64,000 bases of DNA from Fasciola hepatica. Lineage: Eukaryota > Platyhelminthes > Trematoda > Plagiorchiida > Fasciolidae. The first letter of the stretch is position 1, and each line of letters begins with the position of its first letter. A program made the position numbers and the translations under genes. The DNA is taken from positions 3,348,001 to 3,412,000 of the forward strand of contig CANUEZ040000140.1 of NCBI GenBank assembly GCA_948099385.1. The letters are read 5' to 3'. Of this stretch, positions 12,001 to 24,455 are shown one piece after another. The notes below the pieces were generated by a model that was given only the letters and a program-made list of their open reading frames with translations, made no database searches and was not told the DNA's origin.

Positions 12001-14450
12001 GTGAAAACCTTTGCAATAGACCATGTTATGCCGGTAAATTGGCAAATACATCATTCTGTTGAGTTTCTTTTAGATTTTCCGTGTCCGTGTTGGGCTTCTT
12101 GGACAAGGGTTGGCCGAGGCTTTTGTTCGCTGTTTCACCATAGGACGGAGGCGGGCATCGCCGTATCTAGACCGATCACTTTAACCATGAGTCCTCGCAC
12201 GGTGGCTTCGACTTCGGGAGGGTCTTGTAGTGAGAATTCTCCATTAAGCCTCAGAGAGGCATATGCAGCAATACAAGGACTTCTTGTGGGCGAAACCCGG
12301 TGGCTAGATCGTATTCGTGGTAGCCAGCCTTTGGTGCAGTTGTAGACGGGCAGAGAAAAAGACAAGCTGTCTGCACGATATATTACAGCCAGGCAACGTG
12401 ATGGCCGGGTGGTTCTCAAATTGAAAAGGGGAGGATCGCAGTCCGGGAGATGTCCCAGCTGGGGGTGAGCGTGAGCAAAATAACAGATAAGAGTACGGAG
12501 CTTGGAAATGAGGCACAATGGTCTTAGTGAAGTGAGGAGTCATTGGTATTGCGATTCGGTGTTCGTGAGAGCTAGCTGGGTTTACACTACTAGGCAAAGT
12601 TATTGACTGCCGATTCGGCTGTTCACCGGGAAGTCTTATCTTTCGGGGTTAATAAAACAGTGGAGGTGCCTTTGGGCTATGGGATCTGAGGGCTACTTGA
12701 GGAAGCACCTGGGCAACACGAAGAACCTGGGTGGCAAGTTTGCATAATAGGTCCAGGGGATATATGAAAAATCCCGCAGTAGTGTTTTACAGGTCACAAG
12801 GAAGCCAGTGGGACACTAAGAACCCAAATGGCAAGTTTATATGATAGATCGAGGATGTATGACAAATCCCATCGTGGGGTATCTACGGGTCTAATGTTGC
12901 AGATTGCTGTTAGGTAAGGTCGTAAACTGGGGAGAAGGCTGGATTCTAGGACAAAGGGAACGCCGCTTTCTTACAAAAAGGAGGAAAAACAGATACGTGA
13001 GCGAAAAATGCGGGCGATTTCCTCTACGTTCTTACATGTATGTTTATATATACAATAGTATTTACATGGATATAATTAGCGCTTTGATGAGACGTGTCTG
13101 TCGTCTGATATATCTACTTGTTGTCCAGGGGCACGGTGGGTTTGTAGCTGACGTCACCAAACATGCCAGGCGTGCATGGGAGGATACGAGGTGGTTGCAA
13201 ATTAGAGCGGGGGTGAGTAAGCGTATGTAGAGAGACCAGTTTGCGATCATCCTAGAATCAGTCTCGTGCGTAGGAACCAAAAGCATGTTAAGCGGACAAG
13301 AGCGGTGAGGGGTTTTCCCTCTCGCAGGGTCATGTCTGAGCTGATGGGAGACACCCATGAGTGGACGTTGCTCATTTCCTTCACAGCTCGATGTCTATGG
13401 TATTTATAGATCAGATCGATCTCACTAGGTCTTTTTGTTCTCCGCTTTTGCTTTTTTAGCTTTTTTCTAACAGAGAAGTGGTTGAGCTCATATAGGAATT
13501 TTCGGTAGCCCGTCAGCCCGACCGTAATTTTCCGCGTATATGTCATTTTTTCACAACTGCTGGGGGTGGACCGTTTTCCCGAAGTCCGGTGGCAGCTATG
13601 GTGAAGGTGCCATTGATATCAGGGGTTTCGCTCACATAGGCTGAGAAAATACGGAGTGGAGCTAAGCAAACACGTGGAGTAGGACAACGAGTGTTGTGAT
13701 GTACGCGCCTGAATATATGTTTCAGTCTCGTACAGCGCCAGACCGTGCCTAAAACTGCCAGAGGCCGTTCTGGTGTGGTTGAGTTGGGCTGCGTTAGTAG
13801 GAGATGTTACTGCACATATTGAGAGAGTTAGGTAATGGATTCAAAAATCTTGGCAAAACAGACAAGCGTTCATGTCGGGAAATATAAAAGGAGGAAACTG
13901 AGGCCAACAGGTAGCTACTGGAATGTGGATGTATGGAATGAAAGATTTTTAACCGGGATGATTAGGGAAAGCAAATTACGGCCGGGGAAGGAAGCTGAGG
14001 GGGCGAAAGCCGGAATAAATAGAAGAGTCAGAGTATCAAAAAGTGAAGTAGTAGGCAATGGAACTTGTTGTCCTAGGATCCAGCATCACTAAACCATTTG
14101 ATGCTAGGGGAAAACATCAATGGCTTAAAACCTTGGGCTAGAAGAATATTGTTTAATATGGCTGCCCTAGTACTATATAGCAAGGGAGGCAGTAATCGTC
14201 TAGACATAGTTGTGAAGACCGATTAGTGAATTAGATAAGGCAAGGTCGTATAGGGGTTACGTGATAGTAGTTGGACTTGAGTGATTAGCGAGAACCGGCA
14301 GGCACCTAACTAGTTATAGTTGTAAATGGCAAAACTCTATCCTACTGCAATGCGGGTTGTGTGCGGTACACGTAAAAAGCCATAATAAATAGTAAGCCTA
14401 GTGTCTGTCGTTAGGCAGAAAATGGTAGGTTTGGGATATGGTGCCATGAT
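12001..14450. other. Purine-rich unassigned repeat-like sequence
   Basis: No coding motif. It holds the tandem duplication listed at 12,701-12,896. It lies in the minus direction downstream of a LINE coding end at about 14,478, so much of it may be LINE 3' sequence plus insertions. Confidence 0.3.
12701..12896. repeat. Diverged tandem duplication, about 98-bp unit
   Basis: Two successive units begin with 'aggaagc' at 12,701 and 12,800. They share 'aagaacc', 'ggcaagttt', 'atgaaaaatccc'/'atgacaaatccc' and 'acaggtc'/'acgggtc' in the same order. Identity by eye is roughly 70-75%. Confidence 0.6.
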
Positions 14451-14451
14451 C

Positions 14452-15545
14452 CTAGTAGTGGAACCCGTGTTCAAAGGCCAGCTCGACGGACAGCAGAGAG
14501 CGGGAGGGGAGACGGAAGCTAGGGTTCCAAAGTTCTATGCCTTCTTCATAGGCTCGATCCTCCGATATGCTGACCTTAGTCAAAGATAAAAGATGACTAA
14601 CTGCAAGCTGTGATTTCGAGGCATGGCTAAACTGGGTTATTGATGTACATTTGCGAATAGTCAGGGGTAGCTTATTCCAAAGCTTTGAATATTTAATGAG
14701 AAAGAGGTTGGATCTTACTGCCAGCCTGGATTGTACGACGGTCGGACTGAAGTCTCTGTTGCCCAGAGGGTAAGATGAGGGAAGCGAAAAATGTATAGAT
14801 TGGGTAGAAGTGAACGCAGAGTGATGAATAAGTCTACATAGAAAACACAAGTTAAGCCTAACATGTCTAAGCTATAAAGGGTCAAGTTTTAGTAGAGTGC
14901 ATCGCTCTTTATAGCTCAGTGGAAAAGGGTATCCTATTAGCTTCAAGGTGAAGGTACGACGGACATTCTCAAAGCATATTCTGTCAGATTTAGACATTCC
15001 AGAGAAGACTTTAGGAAAATACCCGAGGTGAGGTCTAGCATAGAATGAGTATGTAGGGAGAATACTATGTTTCATTTTAAATGATCTGAGCACCAGGCCT
15101 ATTATCAGTCTGGTCCTGGCCGTATAAAATGAAGCATGTTCCGAGAATAGCAGATTTTTGTGTATCGAAGCCCAAGCTTCGTCACCGATGAGCTTAGGGC
15201 GATGGGCAGTTGGTTCAGTGACAGAGTTCCGAGAGGGACATGACATCTATGGGTTGTGTAGAAGCTTTTAGATGTCGAGAAGCGCATCTGCCATTAAGTG
15301 CAACATTGATCAAGTTTCCCAAGGTCATTAACTATTTCAGATACCGCTGTGCTCAAATCTTGATGGCGGAATTCCCAAACGATTTTGATGTCGTCGGCAA
15401 AGAGGAAAGGTGTGCCATGCTGCATAATCAAAGAAATGTCTTCAACCAAAAGTGAGAAAAATAGCGGACCAAGTACACTTCCTTGTATGGCTCCACTTGT
15501 GACAGGCACCGGTTGCAGTAGATGACCATTAGCATATACAACCTC
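14452..15545 (-). mobile_element. LINE family A copy: reverse transcriptase palm to C-terminus, decayed
   Basis: On the minus strand, GAIQGSVLGPLFF then FLFADDIKIV (15,490-15,390) is the palm with the catalytic ADD box. FENVRRTFTLKLIGYPFPLS and YKERCTLLKLDPL (about 14,970-14,880) are the post-palm 'VQR.f.k.l.gy...Y..R...L.l' block. LWNKLPLTIRK near 14,680 and SEDRAYEEGIEL near 14,540 are the C-terminus. The last motif is shared with the LINEs at 4.2 kb and 55.1 kb. The pieces are in different frames; 5' parts of ORF2 are missing. Confidence 0.75.
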
Positions 15546-16881
15546 AATTTTGCCCGCAGGACACCTGAAACTCCCCTACTCCTTGGCTCCAAAATCTAAC
15601 TCCGGCAAAAGCTCCTCTCATTTACCGGCCTGTATTAGTTTGGAAGACCCCTTTACTTTGACAAACATTTCAGGGTTTCAGAAGTTTCAGTACATTTTTT
15701 AGTAGCCTGCTTTAGCTGCGCGGCGGTTACCTCATTCCCCAGTCGAGATTCCTCACCTGTTTTGAATACAACCCACCCCCGACGGCAGTGCAGCACATGC
15801 CCACGTGACAGAGTCATTGGTAACTACTCACATACTCACGCTCATTCCCACGACGCTGCGGTCATGACAAGTTGCCCTGAAATGGTGTCATGCGCATACT
15901 CACGGCCATCAACTTCCGCCGGTGATTTTTGACGCAAGCGAGCTCAAGTCCCCCGATATTTGATCTTGCAGTACGGAGCTTTACGGTGAGGTTCAAGCAA
16001 ACGACCAAGGTGTCTGTTACAGACACTTAGATTCCCAGGAAACATTGTTATTTGATTGAATTTTACACGTCAGAGTTCCCTTTAAGCCATAACGACCCAG
16101 AGTATCACTCGCAAGCACTTGAGCTTTCACTGCAGACCACTGTCCACCCGACAGCATCAAACCAAACAAGTTTAAATTTACTCTGAAATGATCACCCTCT
16201 GTTCTATGGCCACTGAAACGCACGCACACACCTAGCGCACACAAAATTTTAATTGTTTTCCTGTGGAAATAGATTCGCGCGAGAGGGCACTCATCCAGTA
16301 AAACCCAGGCATGCTCCAGGTGAACCCTTTGATCCCGAAATCCGAGGCATTCTTTGGAGCTTTTTGGCGTGAGTAGCATCAACAGTTTTCCACGTGAGTT
16401 TGGGGGTTTCCGTTGTAGTCCACGTATTTTGCTTGCTAATGTTCACAAATTGTGGAGGTTTATTCCGTACAATTAAAGTCTGTGTGCTGTACTTTCACCG
16501 AGAGATCGGGACAAGGAGTAAACTGGCCCAAATGAAGGAATCCTAGAGAGGATATAAAGCAGCTATTATGGCCGAAACAAACAAGTGGGAAGTTATAGAC
16601 GCGCTCTAGGGAAAACGCTCGGAAAAATCCCACAGGGTCCGTGAGGTCCTCTTTTTCTTTTTCATGGGGATATTAGTTTCATGTCGTGCTGCTGTTGGCT
16701 GAAGGTTTTCCTTTGCTAGACCTCCAACATCCTAGTGTTTAGTCACTGGAAGTTATCAAGGTAGGCTGCAGTATCTTTTGGGGAAAATGCCAAAGCCCGT
16801 ACAGAATATTCAAAGCAAAGCCTCAGTACGGATTTGAGCATTGGTGAGAGCACATCCACTTCTCTGTAGAAAACTGTCTTA
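15546..16881. other. Unassigned sequence
   Basis: A 121-codon minus-strand frame (16,382-16,017) has no recognised motif. No repeat match noticed. Confidence 0.35.
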
Positions 16882-17190
16882 TTACCTAAGAAGCTCCATC
16901 TGAACCTTATGGGCACTCAGCTTCTTCTGTGCAGTCCTTTTGAATTCTGAAATCGAAACGATGCCTAAGCCCTTTATTCGTTGCACCAAATCAGATACAA
17001 AACATTCCTTTTCCCTCGCAGTGGTCAGACCCACTTGGGCTTTGGTTAGAGGAGGACGTTTGCCTTCATTAAAAGGTACATTCCAAGAGCTTCCCATTAA
17101 GCCCCGTAATACCTCTTTATAGGGTAACCGTTGATAACTTAACCAAAAGACCCGGGCATCGTTGGCAAATATAAAATACGGAGGTTTCAA
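16882..17190 (-). mobile_element. LINE reverse transcriptase palm fragment
   Basis: A single minus-strand frame starts with YFIFANDARVFW, which aligns with the catalytic 'lFlFADDvkv' box of LINE reverse transcriptases (first Asp replaced by Asn). It continues with SSWNVPFNEGKRPPL, the 'Ws..W.lpfN..Kc..l' block that follows it. Short, mutated and truncated on both sides. Confidence 0.55.
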
Positions 17191-17279
17191 GTCCTTAGAC
17201 AGGTCACTTTAGTAAGCCGCTACCTTGAGTCGACTGGCAGTACTCTCTACCCGACAGCTGCATGAAATGGCCGACGTAA

Positions 17280-18830
17280 GTGCTTACGTACTTGAACAAC
17301 CATCGGTTTTGTAATGGCTAGACATATGCCATCTAGCTCCGCTGACTTGTTCACGCTCCGCCCCTTAGTGTTGTCCTCCTCCGCCAGGGGAGGGAAAGGT
17401 GCGAGAACAAAATTTGTTAAACTTTTAAAAGGTCGGTCAGAAGTGCAGAAGCGAAATTGGAAGGTGAGTCAGTATGGGTTGCGTAAATACAGAAATTCCA
17501 AAGGTGTTTAGTTTTGCGAGAGATGACATAGTGGATGACAGGTAGGTGTACATCGATAAATGAACGCCGCTTAATATGTACCATGAAAAGTGGGAGGTGA
17601 ATAAAGCCGCGTGACTTGCAGAGCGGAAGGTGACGGTGCATTATTGACTGCAGCATGGAAATCATCCGCCGGCGAAGATATTGGTAAAAGTCAGAGGCTG
17701 GATATGGGATCAGCTCCAGTTATATGTCCTACAAATTACGCATCAGGGGGGACAGAGACTTCCAAAGTAAGGATGAAAAAAGGTGATGATACAGTAGGTC
17801 GAGGTTAGTGCAGAACTTTTACGGACCTCTCCGAAAGGTGTGACATGAAACGGTGACAATGCGATGAAGCTGTGTAGATAATATATCTGAGAGTACCAAA
17901 TATGGAGAAAACACGGTGATCCGCAAAATCAGGATACAGCAGTGGACTACCACTGTGGAGGAGATTGGTTGGACTGATGGCGAGTGCGGATAATGACAGA
18001 TCACTTCACTGACTATTGGAGGACTATCGAGAGTTACTTCAGCGCGGGGCATCGTTTGGTGCTGGAGGTGAAGGAATGGATGACAACAATAAATGTGCCA
18101 ATTGTTGAATAGTATTACCGAGTTCCAACTGAGGGGTGGACATGATAACAAATGGGGCAGAAAAGTAGACAGACATCTAACTCAGAGAATGTAGACAATG
18201 AAGTGCATGCCAAGATTGATGAGTATTCAAATAGGCAACCACTGTGTGCCAAAGAAAGGACGGATGATAGGTGGAAGGGAGAGGTTTACTCTGTTTAGTA
18301 AACAGATAGAATGATAAATTGCGCCGGAAGTGAAAACGGTATGCTATAACGTCGACTTAGAGGGCATTCCGGAAGGGAGAGTCGATGTGAATTCGAGAGG
18401 ATCAATTAAATAACTTTTGATGATGCAATGCGAAAGTAAAAGTAGAACATTTTTGGCCACAAGCTGCGCTGGTGAGCATGAGTGGCCTTGTGTTTGACAC
18501 ACAACCGGATAACCACTTCCGAAGGTGGGAAATGCTATTTGCGGGTCCATTTGCGCCCGCAAATCGCGGCGGAGTTCCTGCACCCAGATGTACCCCGGCC
18601 AGAGCGGAGGATCTGATGGCGTCCCACAGCTTTGGGACTATAATGAGTTGTATTATTGCGGCGAGCTCAACTAGTTCAGGTACCTGTGAACGGGTGGTGG
18701 AGATCCTGGATACTAGAGCCTTAAAGAAAGCCGTCGCGTTTTCTATATGGCCGATCCAACGTTATATATTAGGCGAGGCAGAAGTCGTGGGAGTGCGGTG
18801 CAAAAATTGACCAGTGGTTTAAGATAAGCA
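17280..18830 (-). repeat. Copy of tail repeat X (near full length, diverged)
   Basis: Two parts support it. 18,000-18,110 aligns with the right inverted arm at 61,350-61,490, sharing 'caataaatgtg' followed by a T/C-rich block ending 'accga'. 18,520-18,720 aligns with the reverse complement of 55,480-55,650: 'ttcctgc..cccgatg', 'ggccagagcgg' and 'tcctggata'. The second match lies outside the near-identical arms, so repeat X extends beyond them. Confidence 0.55.
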
Positions 18831-20829
18831 GTCAAGTCAAACTGGCTGACACTGAGACATGAATATTATTTAGAATAGCGCAAACTGGCAAGCTTTTCCC
18901 CGGGTTATGTTACGAAGAGCAACAAACTGCAGTTAGTTAATTCCAGTTTCTCCTCATTTTTACTGTCCACCACTGGTCAACACTTCCGTTTTGTGGCCTG
19001 CCTCGTCTAGGGGAATTTGTCTTCAATTGAATCATTCTTCGTCTGACTACTCACTGCCTGTTTTGTTCACCGAAATTCAGTGAGCCCCCCGTATTGTTCG
19101 TTTGCATCGTCCTCGTAACTACTGCATCGGGTGCTTTCCATAATGACGTTCATTTCCCCACTTCATTTTTTAAAAATTTATTGAACATTGACTGTATCTC
19201 ATTCCAAAATTGATTCGCACTTGTCGCATAAATTATGCTATTTAACTTCAATAAAACCAAGCCCAAGCCTTGTTTGATTGTTACTGACAAATAAGATACC
19301 GTCTTCTTAAATTTGTAACTATGTTATCTCACCGATAGTACCGTACATTTCGATCATGCATGCATCTCGATCAGAGCCGAAAAATGTACCGTTGTTATTG
19401 ATCGCGTGAACCTCCGTCAGTTTACTCCATTCATACTCTCCTCAACTTCTCCGTGCGGCTGCTGCAATGTGAGACTCCCTAACATCTGCGAATATTTGAT
19501 TGGTACGGTGGAACTAAGCAGAAAGCGAGATATATAGGCATGACTTACTTGAGCTCAGGTTCAGCGGGACCGTAACGGATCACCTACGGACGCCAGTGAT
19601 GTGTGAATTAGCCATACAGTAGACATTCCGTTCTTTCGACAGCCGATTTGTTGGATTAGGAGCCGAGTTAGGGATGAGGGTCAGAGGTTGAACTATTTGT
19701 TTCAGTGTAGTAAAAGGAGAGACGAGAAAGCCATTCGACGCTGTTCACTTCACCTCACCAACAAAGTTTATCAGCGAGGGAGAGGCATGTTTAAAGATTG
19801 CTTTAGCCTGAGGCATTGTATTGTATGTTGCTTGCTGGATGAAATAATACGACCGGGACAGGCTGCTCAAGACCCGGGACCCTTGTTGTCTTATGCTACC
19901 ACGTTGATCGGTTGGGCGGATGCGCTTCGGCTGCGAGGATATCTGAGTGCTCTCATTTCGGTTCTCGTCATGGAGTTCTGAGTAGTTTGCCTCGAAGTAA
20001 GGCCGCTGACTGGGTAAGATCCGCCAGACAGACAAAAACCAGGGTTTTGAAACTTGTATCGGTTTGCCAGGGCTAAGACAGTTTTGCAAGGCAATCGATA
20101 AGGTTATTTTCTCCGTGAGCGGAAAATGCGCAAGACGCCTACAGGAAAAACATTCTGGATTATAAGACCTTAGTAATGTTTATCGATGACGCCAGTTGCA
20201 TTTGGCGTTACGGCAAAGATAACTAGGAGGTTTATTTTGAGTCTTAGGCTTTGCCTCCGAAAGGCCGGTGAGAATTTGTATTCTAATGAAACATGTTTAG
20301 CTTGCCTAAATCTAGTTTGTCTTGCTGATGGATGCCATTTGAGGACGCTGCGTGGATTGTGAAATTGCAATAACCGGCATCATGCTCCACTGGAGGGAGA
20401 AGCGCCGGTTTTCACTGCATCTTGATAGTGACATTAATATCAATATTCATCATAACACTGAGGTTGTACTTCTGTGTATCCGAGACGAGCTTGGGTGCAC
20501 AACCAGTTACGTGCAAGTGCAATGTAATTGTAGTGGTTTGTTTCCGATAACCCCAAAGCTGGCTGCAATGGAAGACCAAACGTCAAAATTGAAGGCGAAA
20601 TCCAAGTTGCAAGTGAACTATTCAAGTATTTGCAAGCAGGAAAGCGTGAAAGACAGTTTTTGGGATACCCTGAATGGTAACGCCTGGCAAATTAAACTAA
20701 AATTCAGATGGCCGAGCCGGTCAGCATCTGAATGGAGCTGCTCGGAAATAGGAAAAATACAAATATTAAGAAAAGAAGAAAGCATGACCAAATAATCAGA
20801 CAGGATTGGCGGATATCTTGTTTACCTTG
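18831..20829. other. Unassigned sequence
   Basis: Several open frames of 60-147 codons, none with a motif I can name. A minus-strand frame at 20,370-20,170 has faint similarity to LINE C-termini but not enough to call. No tRNA, satellite or LTR ends seen. Confidence 0.35.
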
Positions 20830-22293
20830 AAAAAATTTCCGAGGGAGAAGTAGGCAAACAATAGCGCTTCGCAGCGTAACAAAGGACTGGGGATGGAGAA
20901 CCAGACAACAGAAAGGAGTACAACGTTGATGCTGAGCAAGTAGAGCCGAATTAGGATTAAAGTTGTAGCTTTCAGCGACCGGATATCGGCTGAGCAGACT
21001 TTTTATCGAATAAACAACACCTATGAAGAAAGGCAGCCAGATCTATCGAGAAAGGATAAGCTGGATAGAACCAGGTAAACATTGGGCAGATTGTTTACCT
21101 TCAGAATGGTGAAATATTGTGTACCAAAGTGAAGGTCCGAAATGGGCGGTAAATCGATGTTTGATGCGTGTCTGTGACAGTGGCAGAGATGCGTAACTTG
21201 CAAAAAGATGGTAGAGAAAATGACAGCCAAAGCATTATCCACGGATGTTCTTCGTAAAGCATGGACCACGTACTAGTGGCGGAGCAACACTTCACTTGCA
21301 AGTGCTTCTCAGTACAGTATAGTATAGCATAGTATATTTCTTGACCGTGGTCAATACACATGCACAAGGCAAGATCAGAGTATACAGCAGTACACGTCAA
21401 TGTGAGGTATTCACAAATTCTAAATTTATAAATCACAGCAACCGAAATACACCAGTAAAGTCATGTAGTGTTTGAGTGAACAAAAGTGGTAATGGTTGAG
21501 GCGGGAATTCCAAATCGGTTTCGAAATCGCTAGGAGCGGTGTGGATAGCTGGACAGTGGTGGGATTGCTGATATAAGCGACAAATGGACGGTCACTAACG
21601 AGTAACCGGACGGAAGAGATGCCAAAGAACATTGTTAGAAGTAAAGCAAGCGTGGGGCTTTCAAAGTGCAGTCAGAGATACCAGCGGAATATTGGACACT
21701 GATCCAGCATTGGGTAACTAATTGTGGAGGAAGCATGTGAAATAAAGGCAAGTGACTCAAAGGTGATAATAAAACGCACCTTCTGTGCAGGTGATTACAG
21801 TGTCATATGGAAATTCAAATGAAGGCGAAAAGCTTCGCAGGGACTTCAGTGAACTTTGCATGGACATATAACGGACTTTTAAAGAAAAGAAAAGCCGTCA
21901 ATGAAACGGATTAGTGGAGACAAACGTCAATGGTTCGGCTAGGCAGGAGTTGGAAGAGTGTAAAATGTTTTTTTTTGTATTTGATAGAAAATTGTTAATC
22001 AAATTATTCTTGGCTGCAGATGGCTGGTATTCTGTTCCGTAAAGACCTTGGTTCCAGGTGGTGGAAGGTAGAATGTTGTGGGAAGCAGGTAAAAAAGGGC
22101 TGGTTTGACGAAGTTGACAGCTGCGAAGGCTGGGTTCCAGCCATTGGTTTCGTACTGCAACGCGGGAAGAATTGAACTGTTGGGTTGGATTATTTGGGAA
22201 TAGACGTTGAGTGGATGAGTTGATGGTTGGTGTCAGGAATCACCTCTGCGATCCGGTGAGACTTTCATGAGGTTTTGTTAATCCGTGTACGGT
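20830..22293 (-). repeat. Copy of tail repeat X (diverged), host of the Gypsy insertion
   Basis: 20,970-21,010 'cagcgaccggatatcggctg' aligns with 'cagcgaccaaatattggctg' at 60,755 in the right arm. The match continues through 'gtaaacat' and 'gatgcgt' to about 21,250. The upper part is less certain. Gypsy copy 2 begins at 22,298, so the element landed in or beside this repeat. A short TATAG-type microsatellite occurs at about 21,311-21,340. Confidence 0.5.
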
Positions 22294-22297
22294 GCTC

Positions 22298-22605
22298 TGT
22301 AAGGTTGATTAGACCTTACTTCGCGGTTTCCTTAGTAAACGCGTGCTTCGGTCCTTCGTACTGCGTGGATCACCTGTACGCTACTCTAATGTACGGCACT
22401 GCACAAATATGTTAACCAGAACAGTATTCTCCACGACCCGTGAGAACGAGAAGGCGATTGGGAGAGATAGTGGTTAGCGTGTATTTGGGAGCGTGCGTGG
22501 GAGCGTGCGCAAGAGCAACGGTCAAATGGCAGCCGCGCTTGGCAGTCAGCGTTCAGTTAAACAATAAACGTGGTAAAAGTATGAACGAAGATGGCAACCG
22601 CTACA
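22298..22605 (-). repeat. 3' LTR of Gypsy copy 2 (308 bp)
   Basis: Same length as, and 7 differences from, the 5' LTR at 32,524-32,831; near-identical to both LTRs of copy 1. Bounded internally by the purine tract of this strand at 22,606-22,618 (GGGGCCTCCTCCT on plus), the likely plus-strand primer. Confidence 0.95.
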
Positions 22606-22618
22606 GGGGCCTCCTCCT
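22606..22618 (-). promoter_or_regulatory. Polypurine tract of Gypsy copy 2
   Basis: Purine-rich on the minus strand (AGGAGGAGGCCCC) and directly abutting the 3' LTR, as in copy 1 at 46,411-46,423. Role inferred from position. Confidence 0.75.
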
Positions 22619-22943
22619 AGAAGTCCGACGGAGTTGGGCTTCGATCGTGATGGTAAGCCGGAATTATTGGTTGTCCAGGAACCCCTCATAGCTTGTCCGT
22701 TATTTGTTGGTGACGTCGAACGACTGCTGATGAGTTTACCGGTGCCTGCACTCTCGAGGTCCGATGTGCGTAGGTCCAACTGTGTTTTGGCGCCCACGGG
22801 TCTCAAACGAATGCAAGCCGGAAAATGCTTCGTCAGGTCCATCCAAAAAGACGTCCAATTGCTTTCTCCAGTGTCAGGCTGACCAATCGTCCCGTTGTCC
22901 AGTGAGCGGTTGGCTCCTTGAACGTGCACGGGAGTCAGCGAGG

Positions 22944-23374
22944 CTACGGATGAAGCCAACGTGACTGTGTAGATCCGTCTGAGAGAGGGCAAAGCAAACT
23001 GGGATAAAGTACCCCAGAGACGTGTCGTATGTCCACAGTAAACTGTGAGGCAAAGACTAAGTGGCGAATCTCGCGTGGTGAGTATCGATCCGAAGCTGAC
23101 TTCAGTGCGTAAACCAAAGGCTTGTGGTCTGTAAACACCGTGAACGAACGGCCCTCGAGTGCATGTCGAAAATGACGAATTCCCAAGTAGATGACTAATA
23201 ACTCTATCTCGAACGTGCTGTACCTTGATTCCGCGGGTTGTAGGCGCTTGGAGAAGAATGCTGAAGGTTGCCAAGAGTCATCTACGAACTGTTGCAGTAC
23301 TGCTCCAACCGCTGTGTCCGAGGCATCCGTCACCACCGAAATAGGAGCCAAAGGGTCGGGGTGTGTAAGGAGTG
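22944..23374 (-). pseudogene. Gypsy copy 2 Pol, RNase H segment ending at the deletion junction
   Basis: Minus-strand continuation of Pol beyond the BEL insertion. It holds the RNase H motifs [16 protein letters not shown] near the start and [12 protein letters not shown], then RHVSGVL. At 23,001/23,000 the sequence jumps to what corresponds to 46,028 in copy 1, so the frame runs into non-coding 3' sequence and stops at 22,944. The junction carries a CC microhomology. Integrase and the GPF/Y module are therefore absent from this copy. Confidence 0.9.
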
Positions 23375-23379
23375 CTGTG
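23375..23379. repeat. Target site duplication of the BEL/Pao element (left)
   Basis: CTGTG, repeated at 30,071-30,075. The uninterrupted site, CACAG on the coding strand, is seen once in copy 1 at 44,054-44,058, which proves the insertion point. Confidence 0.95.
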
Positions 23380-23756
23380 TGTTACGAACGTTTGAGCAAT
23401 GCGTAGCCAAATTCGCAACGGATCCCGAAATCAAAAGACGATTGTCCGTGAAATTCTACGATACTAGATTATTAAAATAAACAATGACATAAACAATATA
23501 CAAACCTCAATAATACGATCAAAAGGACTCAACAACGAGAAACCGAATAGCAGCGTGTGAGCAGACAGCACGTGCGTCACGCAGGTCCTGAACAAGGATA
23601 TGCCAAAGTAGCGCTCTGGGCGCGAACAAACAACAATTGGTCCAGAAAAACAACCAGTTCGTAAAGACAAGTCAATAGTGTATGGAAATGAGTGATGTTG
23701 GGAAAAACACTGAATCGCGAGGGAAAAAGGGGGATTTTCCACTACCGGCTGTTACA
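23380..23756 (-). repeat. 3' LTR of BEL/Pao element (377 bp)
   Basis: Ends TGTTACGAAC...GGCTGTTACA on plus. Two differences from the 5' LTR (G/C near 23,390 and T/G near 23,744). Confidence 0.95.
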
Positions 23757-24455
23757 CCGCCCACCAAAATCCTCCTGGATCCTTGGCAGAGTCAAAGGTT
23801 TGGTAAAAAGGTACTGATTCTTCCTACCTGCCTAGGCCCTGCTGTCAGTGCGCGCGTCTAATGCTTGTCGTCAACGTTCTACTACTGTTCGCACCTAATC
23901 CATTGGATACATAGACGTGAGGCTAGTCTACATCTTCTACAAGACCAAATGACCGATGGCGGGCGTGAATGGTCACATAGACGTTGTCCTCGTAAGGGGC
24001 CGTCCGGTCCTGGATGTTCGTGCTTGAGTGTGTGTGTGAGTGCGTGTGTGTGTGCCGTGGTTACAATGAAATCACAGGTATGACTAAACATCAAAGGAGG
24101 ACTTTATGCAATGTCAACAAAAGACCGCGTGGCAAGAAAACGAGTAAAATGTAGCATGTATGTGTGACCTGAGCTCCGCTACTTCCACATATGCGAGGGG
24201 CATTCGGTAACGTCAACAAAAAGCAAAACAACGATCACTGTCACATGTTTGATGGGTTGACGAGATGAAGAGTGCGTCGTGCATGCGTGTATGTATCGGG
24301 ATGTACAATGGAATCGCATTAATCACCACGTATCGGAAAGAACCTTCTGTAATGTCAACGAAAAGACCGCGAGCACCTTAACGTGTTTGACGGAGACCGT
24401 GTGGTATATGTGGTGTTTCTTTATCCACCTCGATTACTGGTGTGAAAAAGGTTTA
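23757..24455 (-). other. BEL/Pao 3' untranslated region with polypurine tract and GT repeat
   Basis: About 700 nt between the integrase stop and the 3' LTR, without a credible frame. Next to the LTR (23,757-23,776) the minus strand is purine-rich, the likely plus-strand primer. A (GT)n-type microsatellite interrupted by A and C lies at about 24,028-24,055. Confidence 0.7.
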
